Origin: Silene latifolia
Lineage: Eukaryota; Streptophyta; Magnoliopsida; Caryophyllales; Caryophyllaceae
Length of the DNA stretch: 64,000 nucleotides
Reading direction: 5' to 3'
Assembly (NCBI RefSeq): GCF_048544455.1
Contig: NC_133534.1
Coordinates: 91,975,637-92,039,636, forward strand
In this document: positions 47,551 to 58,838 of the stretch, piece after piece
Numbering within the stretch: the stretch's first letter is position 1
Layout: each line of letters begins with the position of its first letter
Made by a program: the position numbers and the translations under genes
The notes under the pieces: generated by a model
Seen by the model: the letters and a program-made list of their open reading frames with translations, nothing else
Told to the model about the DNA's origin: nothing
Databases searched by the model: none

Positions 47551-47668
47551 GCAAAATATCAAACAACTCGAAAATAATTAGAACAAACCTTGAGGAGTTT
47601 TACTTCCCCAAGGTAAAGAAAGACACAACTAATAACAATGTAAGAAAATCTAAATCAAGTTAACACTG

Positions 47669-47686
47669 TCCCCGGCAACGGCGCCA
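47669..47686 (-). other. Primer-binding site of internal II (tRNA-Asp type)
   Basis: Minus strand TGGCGCCGTTGCCGGGGA, four bases after LTR 7. Identical to that of internal I. Confidence 0.9.
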
Positions 47687-47690
47687 TTTT

Positions 47691-49448
47691 TGGTCGGTCC
47701 GTTTCTTTTTCTCAATTTAATAGATGTTGTCGTTGGGTCACGTTCGAATCAAAACACAATTTATAGCTTCACAAACAACTCTACAATTAGTAAAGAGGCA
47801 AGTAAAGGTCGGATCCCAAGGGACAGGAATTGAGATGAGATTTCTATTGAAACTAGTGGTGTCTTAGGGGTGTCACAATTTGGGTTGATGTAGAAGGTCA
47901 CTAACTAAATAGCAATGAAAGTAAATAAGCAAGATGAATTAAAAGGGTTGTAAACAATTGATAAAAAGCACTAGGGTGTCATAGGGTCATAGGGGAATCA
48001 TGGGAATTTATCATACAAACATGTTCTCAAATTATAAGCAAGCAATTATTGTTGTGATGGATTGAGTTGGGTTATATCTTACAATCCTAGGAAAGTTTGG
48101 GTCCCGGAGCCGAATCGATTAGATTGTACAACACCTACAAGTCGACTTAGTCTTCCCTACTCAACAACATGCATGGTCTAATGAGACTCGAGTTGGTTTA
48201 TGTCTTACAAGTCTCATTGAAAAGATAAGTGATGGGTAAAAAATGCAAGGATTCATAGGCTCACATTTCATCAAACATAACATGTGCATGAGTTTAGATC
48301 AAAACAAGCAAGTAAATAAACCATGAAAGCATATTAATTTAAGCATGAATCATTCCCCATATTCGTTTCCCCTAATTACCCATTAACCCTAGCTAGGTCA
48401 CTACTCACTCATTATCATGTTGATCATGCTAGCAAGGTTGTCAATCATATCAACAAAAGGAAACATGATGAATAAATGAAAGTAATTAACAATAATTAAA
48501 AAGGGATTAAGAGAATTATACCTACTAATGATTCCAATAACAAAGAAAAGAATAAAAGAAGTACTTGATGCCTTATTGAGAGGTTGTCAATCTCCCAATA
48601 ATAACCCAAATAATCTTCAATTACCCAAAATAAAGGATGAACAAAAGAGAGATTAAGGAAATAAAACTTTTATTAGAACTTGATTAATTGTTGATTACAA
48701 TACTAAAGAGAGATTTGATTGATATTAACTACTCTAAATATTGATAAGAAGAACATATTCTTCTAATTAGATTAATGGGGTATTTATAGTGGAAATTAGG
48801 TGGATGCATTAGGGTTAACTAAGGGCTAAACTAGTAATTACACTTTTTAGATTGAGCAGGGAGAAGCCGGTATTTTTCGAAGGAAGGGATTCTTTCTTTA
48901 TAGCTTGGAGAAGACGAAATTTCGCTGTAATGGAATCCGTGCGTATTGGAGTCGGGACGGGCGGATTCAAGCAGGGGAAGACGGGCGTCTTCAGGGGAAT
49001 CCGGGCGGATTATGTAGGCTGCTAATCCGGGCGTATTTGAGGGAAGACGCACAGATTGTGCTTGTGGAGGACGGGCGGATTCAGGACAATCCGCTCGGAT
49101 TGTAGCTCAGCACTATTTCTTCTTCTTTTCTTCCCTTTTCTTCATAAAATCCTTGGGGAATTCCTCGGGCATGCAAGGATCCTTTCTCAACATTGGTCAT
49201 CTACTATCATATGTACAAAGGCCTTCTAATCTTGTCTCTCCTTGATGCTTGGTCATTGAATTCAATCAATTTAGTCTTGTTTTGCCATGAAAATGCAAGA
49301 TTTGCACTCCTTTCCTACCAAGGGATCAAAATCTCAAATAATATACAAAACAAAGAACCAAAGACAATAAATGACCCAAATATGCACTAAAAAGCATGGG
49401 AACAAGGCTAATTCGGGGGCTAAATATGCGCTAATTATGGTCACATCA
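47691..49448 (-). repeat. LTR 7: 5' LTR of internal II (array 2, unit 1)
   Basis: 1758 bp, starting TGGTCGGTCC (one base off TGATCGGTCC) beside the primer site. The TATA box on the minus strand is at about 48777-48789. Confidence 0.93.
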
Positions 49449-51197
49449 AGTTTCGTTTTCTCAATTTAATAGATGTTGTCGTTGGGTCACGTCCCAATCA
49501 AAACACAATTTATATCTTCACAAACAACTCTACAATTAGTAAAGAGGCAAGTAAAGGTCGGATCCCAAGGGACGGGAATTGAGATGAGATTTCTATTAAA
49601 ACTAGTGGTGTCTTAGGGGTGTCACAATTTGGGTTGATGTAGAAGGTCACTAACTAAATAGCAATGAAAGTAAATAAGCAAGATGAATTAAAAGGGTTGT
49701 AAACAATTGATAAAAAGCACTAGGGTGTCATGGGGTCATAGGGGAATCATGGGAATTGATCATACAAACATGTTCTCAAATTATAAGCAAGCAATTATTG
49801 TTGTGATGGATTGAGTTGGGTTATATCTTACAATCCTAGGAAAGTTTGGGTCCCGGAGCCGAATCGATTAGATTGTACAACACCTACAAGTCGACTTAGT
49901 CTTCCCTACTCAACAACATGCATGGTCTAATGAGACTCGAGTTGGTTTATGTCTTACAAGTCTCACTGAAAAGATAGGTGATGGGTAAAAAATGCTAGGA
50001 TTCATAGGCTCACATTTCATCAAACATAACATGTGCATGAGTTGAGATCAAAACAAGCAAGCAAATAAACCATGAAAGCATATTAATTTAAGCATGAATC
50101 ATTCCCCATGTTGGTTTCCCCTAATTACCCATTAACCCTAGCTAGGTTACTACTCACTCATTATCATGTTGATCATGCTAGCAAGGTTGTCAATCATACC
50201 AACAAAAGGAAACATGATGAATAAATGAAAGTAATTAACAATAATTAAAAAGGGATTAAGAGAATTATACCTACTAATAATTCCAATAACAAAGCAAAGA
50301 ATAAAAGAAGTACTTGATGCTTGATTGAGAGGTTGTCAATCTCCCAATAATAACCCAAATAATCTTCAATTACCCAAAATAAAGGATGAACAAAAGAGAG
50401 ATTAAGGAAATAAAACTTGTATTAGAACTTGATTAATTGTTGATTACAATACTAAAGAGAGATTTGATTGATATTAACTACTCTAAATATTGATAAGAAG
50501 AACATACTCTTCTAATTAGACTAATGGGGTATTTATAGTGGAAATTAGGTGGATGCATTAGGGTTAACTAAGGGCTAAACTAGTAATTACACTTTTTAGA
50601 TTGAGCAGGGAGAAGCCGGTATTTTTCGAAGAAAGGGATTCTTTCTTTATAGCTTGGAGAAGACGAAATTTCGCTGTAATGGAATCCGTGCGTATTGGAG
50701 TCGGGACGGGCGGATTCAAGCAGGGGAAGACGGGCGTCTTCAAGGGAATCCGGGCGGATTCTGTAGGCTGCTAATCCGGGCGTCTTTGAGGGAAGACGCA
50801 CGGATTGTGCTTGTGGAGGACGGGCGGATTCAGGACAATCCGCTCGGATTGTAGCTCAGCACTATTTCTTCTTCTTTTCTTCCTTTTTCTTCATAAAATC
50901 CTTGGGGATTTCCCCGGGCATGCAAGGATCCTTTCTCAACATTGCTCATCTACTATCATATGTACAAAGGCCTTCTAATCTTGTCTCTCCTTGATGCTTG
51001 GTCATTGAATTCAATCAATTTAGTCTTGTTTTGCCATAAAAATGCAAGATTTGCACTCCTTTCCTACCAAGGGATCAAAATCTCAAAGAATATGCAAAAC
51101 AAAGAACTAAAGACAATAAATGACCCAAATATGCATTAAAAAGCATGGGAACAAGGCTAATTCGGGGGCTAAATATGCGCTAATTATGGTCACATCA
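49449..51197 (-). repeat. LTR 8: array 2, unit 2
   Basis: 1749 bp; the junction CATCA|AGTTTCG is identical to those in array 1. Confidence 0.93.
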
Positions 51198-52946
51198 AGT
51201 TTCGTTTTCTCAATTTAATAGATGTTGTCGTTGGGTCACGTCCGATTCAAAACACAATTTATATCTTCACAAACAACTCTACAATTAGTAAAGAGGCAAG
51301 TAAAGGTCGGATCCCAAGGGACGGTAATTGAGATGAGATTTCTATTGAAACTAGTGGTGTCTTAGGGGTGTCACAATTTGGGTTGATGTAGAAGGTCACT
51401 AACTAAATAGCAATGAAAGTAAATAAGCAAGATGAATTAAAAGGGCTGTAAACAATTGATAAAAAGCACTAGGGTGTCATGGGGTCATAGGGGAATCATG
51501 GGAATTGATCATACAAACATGTTCTCAAATTATAAGCAAGCAATTATTGTTGTGATGGATTGAGTTGGGTTATATCTTACAATCCTAGGAAAGTTTGGGT
51601 CCCGGAGCCGAATCGATTAGATTGTACAACACCTACAAGTCGACTTAGTCTTCCCTACTCAACAACATGCATGGTCTAATGAGACTCGAGTTGGTTTATG
51701 TCTTACAAGTCTCATTGAAAAGATAGGTGATAGGTAAAAAATGCTAGGATTCATAGGCTCACATTTCATCAAACATAACATGTGCATGAGTTGAGATCAA
51801 AACAAGCAAGCAAATAAACCATGAAAGCATATTAATTTAAGCATGAATCATTCCCCATGTTGGTTTCCCCTAATTACCCATTAACCCTAGCTAGGTCACT
51901 ACTCACTCATTATCATGTTGATCATGCTAGCAAGGTTGTCAATCATACCAACAAAAGGAAACATGATGAATAAATGAAAGTAATTAACAATAATTAAAAA
52001 AGGATTAAGAGAATTATACCTACTAATGATTCCAATAACAAAGCAAAGAATAAAATAAGTACTTGATGCTTGATTAAGAGGTTGTCAATCTCCCAATAAT
52101 AACCCAAATAATCTTCAATTACCCAAAATAAAGGATGAATAAAAGAGAGATTAAGGAAATAAAACTTGTATTAGAACTTGATTAATTGTTGATTACAATA
52201 CTAAAGAGAGATTTGATTGATATTAACTACTCTAAATAATGATAAGAAGAACCTACTCTTCTAATTAGACTAATGGGGTATTTATAGTGGAAATTAGGTG
52301 GATGCATTAGGGTTAACTAAGGGCTAAACTAGTAATTACACTTTTTAGATTGAGCAGGGAGAAGCCGGTATTTTTCGAAGGAAGGGCTTCTTTCTTTGTA
52401 GCTTGGAGAAGACGAAATTTCGCTGTACTGGAATCCGTGCGTAAGTGAGTCGGGACGGGCGGATTCAGGCAGGGGAAGACGGGCGTCTTCAGGGGAATCC
52501 GGGCGGATTCTGTGGGCTGCTAATCCGGGCATCTTTCGAGGAAGACGCACGGATTGTGTTTGTGGAGGACGGGCTGATTCAGGACAATCCGCTCGGATTG
52601 TAGCTTAGCACTATTTCTTCTTCTTTTCTTCCCTTTTCTTCATAAAATCCTTGGGGATTTCCTCGGGGATGCAAGGATCCTTTCTCAACATTGCTCATCT
52701 ACTATCATATGTACAAAGGCCTTCTAATCTTGTCTCTCCTTGATGCTTGGTCATTGAATTCAATCAATTTAGTCTTGTTTTGCCATGAAAATGCAAGATT
52801 TGCACTCATTTCCTACCAAGGGATCAAAATCTCAAAGAATATGCAAAACAAAGAACTAAAGACAATAAATGACCCAAATATGTACTAAAAAGCATGGGAA
52901 CAAGGCTAATTCGGGGGCTAAATATGCGCTAATTATGGTCACATCA
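51198..52946 (-). repeat. LTR 9: array 2, unit 3 (outermost right)
   Basis: 1749 bp, ending ACATCA then GTAGT. It shares three diagnostic bases with LTR 1 (cctactcttc, ttgtgtttgtgg, aatatgtacta) that are absent from LTRs 2-8. The LTR 1/LTR 9 pair is therefore probably the original pair of the founding insertion. Confidence 0.93.
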
Positions 52947-52951
52947 GTAGT
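52947..52951. repeat. 5-bp target-site duplication GTAGT (right)
   Basis: Perfect match to 4177-4181. Confidence 0.9.
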
Positions 52952-53429
52952 CTAAGTGAGCGACTATTTTTCTTATTCTCTTACATATTTATGTTCACCC
53001 TTTGCTTCATGAGAGAAGAGTGACCCGTGAGAGTCCATTATTAAAGGTCTTGCAAGGCCGACGGTTCAGCTTTATTATAACCATCCTATAACTCGTTTGC
53101 ATTTGACTGCTCTGCTATAAGTGTTAGTCTGCTTGCATTAAATTGGTTTAAGTGGGCCTTTTTATGCACGTATTTCTATGCTATTATCGTAGTTTTATAC
53201 TACGAAATGCCCCGAATATGCTACTTTGGTTTGTTTTGTTCTATTTGCAGGAATGGACCAGAAAGTAGTAGGATCAAGCCTTTTACCGTCCGTTTTGCAT
53301 GCATTTGGAGAAAGAGTGAATTTGGAGCGGAAATATAGCTGTCTTGGGATGCGTGATACTATTTCGGGAGCTAAGAGACAATTCAAAAGCTGAAACTAAC
53401 GAACAAGTAGCTGCTGGAGTCATATTTCA

Positions 53430-53612
53430 CTCGATCGAGTGTTTACTAGTCGATCGAGTGGTGTTGGATGGAATAAGAAGTCGATTGAGTGCTTTCTTTA
53501 CGCGATCGAACAGATTCATTTTAGGGTTTACTCGATCGAGTATAGTTTTTATTCGATCGAGTGGTCTGAGCTTTATTTAACTCGATTGAGTAGTTTAAAA
53601 GGGCTCGATCGA
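53430..53612 (+). repeat. CTCGATCGAG array in element IV U3
   Basis: About seven copies or variants (ctcgatcgag, gtcgatcgag, gtcgattgag, attcgatcgag). It ends about 70 bp upstream of a TATA box at 53682, in the same relative place as in gypsy III. Confidence 0.85.
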
Positions 53613-53681
53613 GTGGTTTATATTGGGCTCGGGCCTTTTTATCTTTAATCCGTCATTAGGTTAAATAAAAGTTCTATTTTC

Positions 53682-53690
53682 TTATAAATA
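53682..53690 (+). promoter_or_regulatory. TATA box of element IV LTR
   Basis: TTATAAATA within cttataaatagg. A pyrimidine-rich stretch follows about 35-50 bp later (ctctcctcctctctctga), as expected at a transcription start. Confidence 0.65.
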
Positions 53691-54471
53691 GGAAGAGGGA
53701 CGTCATTTTTAACTCTCCTCCTCTCTCTGACATCTTCCCTATCATATACACTACTTTACAGTACTTTTTCTCCTGTTACTTTCTTCTTCTCATTTTCCGG
53801 ATCTTTTCCAATGTAACTTTCTTTCCCTTTTCTCCTTTATTTATATTTATGTTTATTTCTTTCTTTATTTCTGTTTTTCTCTTTATTATGTCTAGCTAAT
53901 TTTCCCTGCTAGGAATAGGGGATTCGATGAATGAATGTTAATTTCTAATTAGTTTATAGATTGTCGTTGTTATGTCTATGTTGTTAATCACTACTTATAA
54001 TTGTATCTTACTGATTGAATCGATGCAATAAGCCTTTTTAATTTTGGTAAGCCTTGACCTAGACCGGAAGGTTGGAAGGGGTGAGACCCGCAGTGAATGA
54101 TAGAATGCTTTAGTGAGGGTGGAAGCTAAGCTAATAGTATTTTAGGGCGAATTGAGACCGGAAGGAGATATTCATTTCCCGTTAGACCGACACATCGACT
54201 AATCTGTGATCTTAACTACAATTAATTGACGTTCATTGATGAACTGACATCCTAGTTTTCTTTCCCTCTGCTTAATTTCTCTTATCTCTTTTTCTCTTGC
54301 CTTAATCTTGTTAGTTTAGTCAAAACAATTCAAAACTCCCACTGTGACCATAGACAGACCGAATTTTACAAGTAGATAGTGACCGCCTCCCTGTGGAGAT
54401 CGACCCTTCTTACTGCTAGCTTCTGTTAGTGTAACTAGGTATTTTATTTTTGGTACCTGACGACGGTATCA

Positions 54472-56216
54472 ACCGGATTGGGTGGAACGGAAAGTTTTCT
54501 TCCTGGATCTTTACATTTTAAAAGATGAAGAGGTGGTAAGTGAAAATGGGAATGTGAGTGAAAATGGGAGCAATGAACCGGTTGATGATCAGGCAATCAA
54601 TGTAAGCGATGGTCATGATGATGAGATGATTGATGTTGAGAGTAGTGATGAAGAGGAAGAAAGTGTTGACTTGGGTACTTATCTTGGTGACAAGGATGGC
54701 AAGGATGTCGATGAGGGTATATGAAAAGTTCGGACCATGAGGAAGGATGCTAGAATATGGTGATAATGGTTCCTTTTACATCACACCAACGAGATACATT
54801 GTAAGTAATCCCTTCCTTTGGCTAACTTTCATCTATGGTTCCCTTTACATCACACCAAGGAGATACATTGTAAGTAATCCCTTCCTTTGGCTAACTTTCA
54901 TCTATTATCTTTACTAACTTGCATTTTTAAATACTTGTTTCATGATAGTTTAAAGCATGTGAGAGTCATTTTGGACTCTCCTTAAATCTTATGTTTTTGA
55001 GTTCTAGCAACATTCAAAGGGCTCATACCTCGATCCCATTGAGGTGATGATATTCTTATTGCTCCTTTAAGGAAAATCCAAAATGACAATCCAATTGCAT
55101 TCATGGCATGCATGGCCTTGTGGCCAAATTTTCTCTCATTAGCCTTAACCGGTTTGGGGAAGTTTAGTCACAAGGAACTTAAGTTAATTCAAACTAGCTC
55201 TCTTAACAATAGAAAGCATGCATCACTTAGTATAGTTTAGATTACATTCATATGTTAAATATGTGATATAGGACTTGCATTTAATTAGAGCATGCATACA
55301 TGTATTCATCCATCCATGCATTGTACTTGCATCTATTTTCTTATCGCTTTGTCCATTAAGGACAATGTCCATGCTAGTGTGGGGATAGGAAAATATATTT
55401 CAAAAATTTATAAAAATTTGAAATTTTTTCAAAAACTTCAAAAACATGTTCTTTAGTTTGATAAAACAAAAAACCGCTAAAAATTTGAAAATTTCAAAAC
55501 CCAAAAATATGTTCTTTACTTTTATGTCGTGTAGAATTGTATATACTTGTATGTTTGTTACTCTTTTCACATAGATACTACACCAAATTCAATACATCTT
55601 AAAGGGATATATGAAGACCGCATGGTATGATCGTTCTAATATCTTTCTTCCCTACTCTTTATGTTAATGACAATGTAGTGAGATTTTGATAATGCGGTTT
55701 GTATCTATGTGATGTTAGGAGTATGCATTAGATTAATTGTCATATAGTAGGTAGAAGCATATGCATTAGACTTGTATATATGTAGGTTACATTATGGCAT
55801 GTAGTTGCATTTAGGAAAATTTTTGTGAAATGCCTAATTGGAAAACTTGACAAGTGTATATAGGCCCTTGTAGATACTTTTTCTCCTTAAAATTTTGTAC
55901 ACTAGAATAGATTCAAGTCACCCTTTTTAGTGTCTTACTAGTATCTTTTGACCCATGCACTAAGGCCTAGTCAAGAGTTCCTTGTGGTGTGATAACTCAT
56001 TGGCTACCATTTATTCCAAGGTGACCTTTGAAGCCATGCAACAATTCTTCCAACTCATACCATCTACATTTTGTTAACCAAAGGGAATGGGCACATATAA
56101 TCGGCAATTGAGTTCAAATGCCAAATGAAAGCCAAAACGTTTGCAAATTTTGTCAAGTATCTTTGTCTTAGGCTTAGGGGTGCAAATGGGACTTGTATGC
56201 TTTGCTAGAGTACCCT
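54472..56216 (+). mobile_element. Element V: decayed 3' part of a relative of the compound element
   Basis: A frame at 54482-54724 encodes an acidic stretch (MIDVESSDEEEESVDLGTYL) like the acidic tail of the ATHILA ORF-1-like gene. Downstream, in the same order as the 3' UTR of internal I, are 'cctcgatcccattgaggtg' (compare the 7640 region), the hairpin CATTA-AGGA-CAATG (55353-55366), AGTGTGGGGATAGG (about 55375), an A/T-rich block, and 'aggcctagtcaagag'. Similarity is loose, so it is an older or different subfamily. No LTR of that family remains at 56216. Confidence 0.6.
54766..54903 (+). repeat. 69-bp tandem duplication
   Basis: Two copies, from atggttcc(t/c)tttacatc to ctttcatct, differing at two or three bases. 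It lies just after the acidic frame of element V. Confidence 0.9.
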
Positions 56217-56847
56217 TGTGACACCCCGCGATAATGTGGAGAATATATATTATAAATTTATGCGGAAATTATGAAATTTTTAAAAACCTTTTATTACTAG
56301 TTAAAGTTTAACATGCGAGAGTCACTAATAAAATGAAACAAATGCAGGGATAAGCAAACTTAGGTTATTACAAACCAAGTCTAGCAAAAAGGGGAAAAAG
56401 GTATCCCACGAATAACAAGTCCAAAAGGCGAGTCTAAGGAAAACGATAGAGAGAAATCCAACGATCAAGGTACTCGCTAGCTCACACATGTCTTCACCCC
56501 ATAAATGCACCAACTAGTACCTTTCATTCATGTAAACTTGAATGCCACAGTCAGTGGGGAGTAACTCAAGGTTCTCCCAGTTATAATATGTCAAAACACA
56601 AATAAGCAGGAGCATATTAGAACATAATAAATATAACTATTTGATGTAAGCACTGAGACATAAGAATAACATTCAAAACATGTGTAGTCAACCATGGATA
56701 AGGTGTATGATACATACATAAGAGACAATCCGACCAAACCATCATAAATGATAATACAACTATAAACACGCATGGTCATACGAATGGTATGATCTAATAT
56801 AAGAAGGCTAGAGTGAATAATAATTAGACTTATATGACAGAATATAA

Positions 56848-56949
56848 GTATCCGGCTCAGAGGCTACCTTTAAAGCATGTCCAAGACACAACACACACGT
56901 ATCTGGCTCATAGGCTACCTTTAAAGCATGTCCAAGACACAACACACCT
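56848..56949 (+). repeat. 51-bp tandem duplication
   Basis: Two copies of a unit beginning gtatc(c/t)ggctca(g/t)aggc and ending caagacacaacacac. Confidence 0.85.
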
Positions 56950-57246
56950 TACTTTGAATAATAATGAACAAGGGAATATAAATGATAATCATAGTGAGTT
57001 AAGCATGATAAATTAAGAGTAAGTATGCATTCAAGATGGTAGAACAACTAGGTCACCCAATCTCATATTGACTTGACTAAAAGTGTAAGGCATATAGTTA
57101 GCATGGACTCACAATACAACAACCTAGACTTTAACCTCCTGGTAGGACGACGATAATAATACGGTCCTAGTCTAAACCTAGATCCAGACTCTCGGGAAGG
57201 ACGTCACCCGATTCGACAAGCGATATACCAATCGCCTCCAAGACTC

Positions 57247-57400
57247 AAAACATGGCACACATAGCTGTAACCAAAGGTCGAGTAACCTCTAATCGAAAAC
57301 ATGGCACACAGAACCGTAACCAAAGGTCCGAAGAAAGGCGGAAGGATAACCCAATCCAGAAACATGGCACACATAATTGTAACCAAAGGCCCGAAAGGGT
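57247..57400 (+). repeat. Imperfect triple repeat around aaacatggcacac
   Basis: Three copies of aaacatggcacaca followed by (c/t)tgtaaccaaagg or ccgtaaccaaagg, at spacings of about 50 and 62 bp. Confidence 0.8.
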
Positions 57401-58620
57401 AAATAAGGAATGTCAAGTCATCACACTATGTAAAACGTCACACTCGAGTCACAAATAAGGGCAATGATAATTTGCATGGTCATAAGGTAAACAAGTCCTA
57501 AATTGAACACTTATGTAACACCCCCATACTCCAAGTGCCTTACCAGGACCACTCAGGTATAAGGATGCCACCATCTCTGTTACCCGAGGCATGATATTCA
57601 TAAGACAATAACGAAACAACTTTAAAAGTAAATAAAGTTTAAAGTGATTACATAGCAATTCCAACTGATAAAAAGAAATACAAGATTCTTAGACGGTCTA
57701 CTGCTAAAACTATCAAAGCTATAAAACATCGTCTGACACAGCGGAAGACTTCTAACTGCCCCGTGATGACTCATCCCAGCTATCCCATACGCGTCGTATC
57801 ATACCTGCTCAATAACTGCTCACCACCCCCGAATGGATCACCACAGTTTTTAAAACATTTAAATGGGGTCAGTACTAATCACACAACTCAATATATCAAC
57901 AATAAGATAAACAAACAGCTTAACCGTCACACACACACAACCACACCAATCCCAACAATCTCAATCACCGATCGTCCCCTGGACACCCCGCGATGGGGGA
58001 CCGCACTGTACCCACCAAATCCCCGCTCCTCATAATGAGCGATAACCCTGTCCATTAATGTGCACATCCCCTTCCGTGGTGGGTTCCACGAATGGCGAAA
58101 CTAGGGCGTGAAGCCACTCCCGCAAGTGACCCCACTCAGCCGAGGACACGCCTCGAGAACCAGAGACAAAAAATCACAATCAACAAACCGTCACAATACA
58201 ATTACTATATTATTCAATCAACCACAACACATCAACAATCATCCCATTATGGAACTAATACTGAGTAGGAAATCCTACCTGGAAAGCACAACAGTCAGGC
58301 GGTATCAACAGCTGTATCAAAAAGCCTCTTCTACAAAACCTCCTCCTATCATACAGACACATAAACACTACCAAATCACCATCTACACAAAACCCCCAAA
58401 TCCCCATATTAGGGTTTAAGCAACATAAAGGAAAAACAGTAAAAACGGTACATAGATCTTACCCTCGACGCAAGGATCTCAATGGTATAACAAACGATGA
58501 AAACCGACCTTCCAAACTCCGGGATTTGCTAACAATGCGATTAAAGGGATGAACGTACTTGCTTTCTCTCTTTGACATTAATTTAGGTTTTGAAAAGTGT
58601 TTTTGAATGATGACGGAAAA

Positions 58621-58630
58621 GATTATATAC
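58621..58630 (-). promoter_or_regulatory. TATA box of element VI LTR
   Basis: Minus strand GTATATAATC, 50-175 bp downstream of the palindrome array in the sense direction. Confidence 0.55.
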
Positions 58631-58680
58631 CTTAATCGCATAATTAACAAAACCGGAGAAATAACTCCCCGTAAACCGGC

Positions 58681-58807
58681 TACTCGATCGAGTAGCTAAG
58701 GTACTCGATCGAGTGCCCCCTTACTCGATCGAGTACCCAACAGGTCAGAAACTATTTTAAAATGAAACTCACCCTTACTCGACAGAGTAAGGCCTACTCG
58801 ATAGAGT
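58681..58807 (-). repeat. TACTCGATCGAGTA array in element VI U3
   Basis: Three perfect copies of the core palindrome, then two variants (tactcgacagagta, tactcgatagagta). The same core as in gypsy III and IV, in an LTR with no other visible similarity. Confidence 0.85.
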
Positions 58808-58838
58808 ACCCAGAGACTCATAAATACGGAGTATTACA

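Larger units (their letters stand above)
4182..52946 (-). mobile_element. Compound non-autonomous gypsy element: two internal regions, nine LTRs
   Basis: Sense is the minus strand. Reading right to left: three LTRs, primer site, internal II, polypurine tract, five LTRs, primer site, internal I, polypurine tract, one LTR. The outer ends are TG...CA with a perfect GTAGT duplication. Each internal region, once the nested elements are removed, is about 7.5-7.6 kb and encodes gag-protease and then an ATHILA ORF-1-like gene. No reverse transcriptase, RNase H or integrase is present, so mobilisation must have been in trans. The tRNA-Asp-type primer site and gag sequence suggest the Athila/Tat branch of Ty3/gypsy. 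Internal I carries copia B and internal II carries gypsy III. Confidence 0.9.
52952..54471 (+). mobile_element. Element IV (Athila/Tat-type gypsy): 3' UTR end and 3' LTR, right half
   Basis: 52952-53155 continues the fragment at 4073-4176 and matches gypsy III near 44655-44855, including CCCGTGAGAGTCC and GGTCGACGGTTCAG-like blocks. A deletion removes the polypurine tract and the first about 40 bp of the LTR. The LTR remnant then runs from about 53157 to 54471, parallel to the gypsy III LTR (ccccgaatatgctactttgg, gaccggaaggttgga, ctccctgtggagatcgaccc) but strongly diverged, so this is an older related subfamily. No coding region is within the window. Confidence 0.8.
56217..57513 (-). mobile_element. 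Probable LTR fragment of a tRNA-Met-primed gypsy element
   Basis: Starts TGTGACACCCCGCG on the plus strand, i.e. the minus strand ends CGGGGTGTCACA, similar in form to the GGGGGTGTTACA end of element VI. About 1.3 kb without a gene; the right end is cut by element VI at 57514. No partner LTR or primer site is visible, so the identity is inferred from the terminal form only. Confidence 0.4.
57514..58838 (-). repeat. Element VI 3' LTR
   Basis: 1325 bp; plus strand TGTAACACCCCC...GAGTATTACA. The first about 535 bp match 63467-64000. It carries palindromes TACTCGATCGAGTA at 58681-58807 and a minus-strand TATA box at 58621-58630. Confidence 0.9.
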
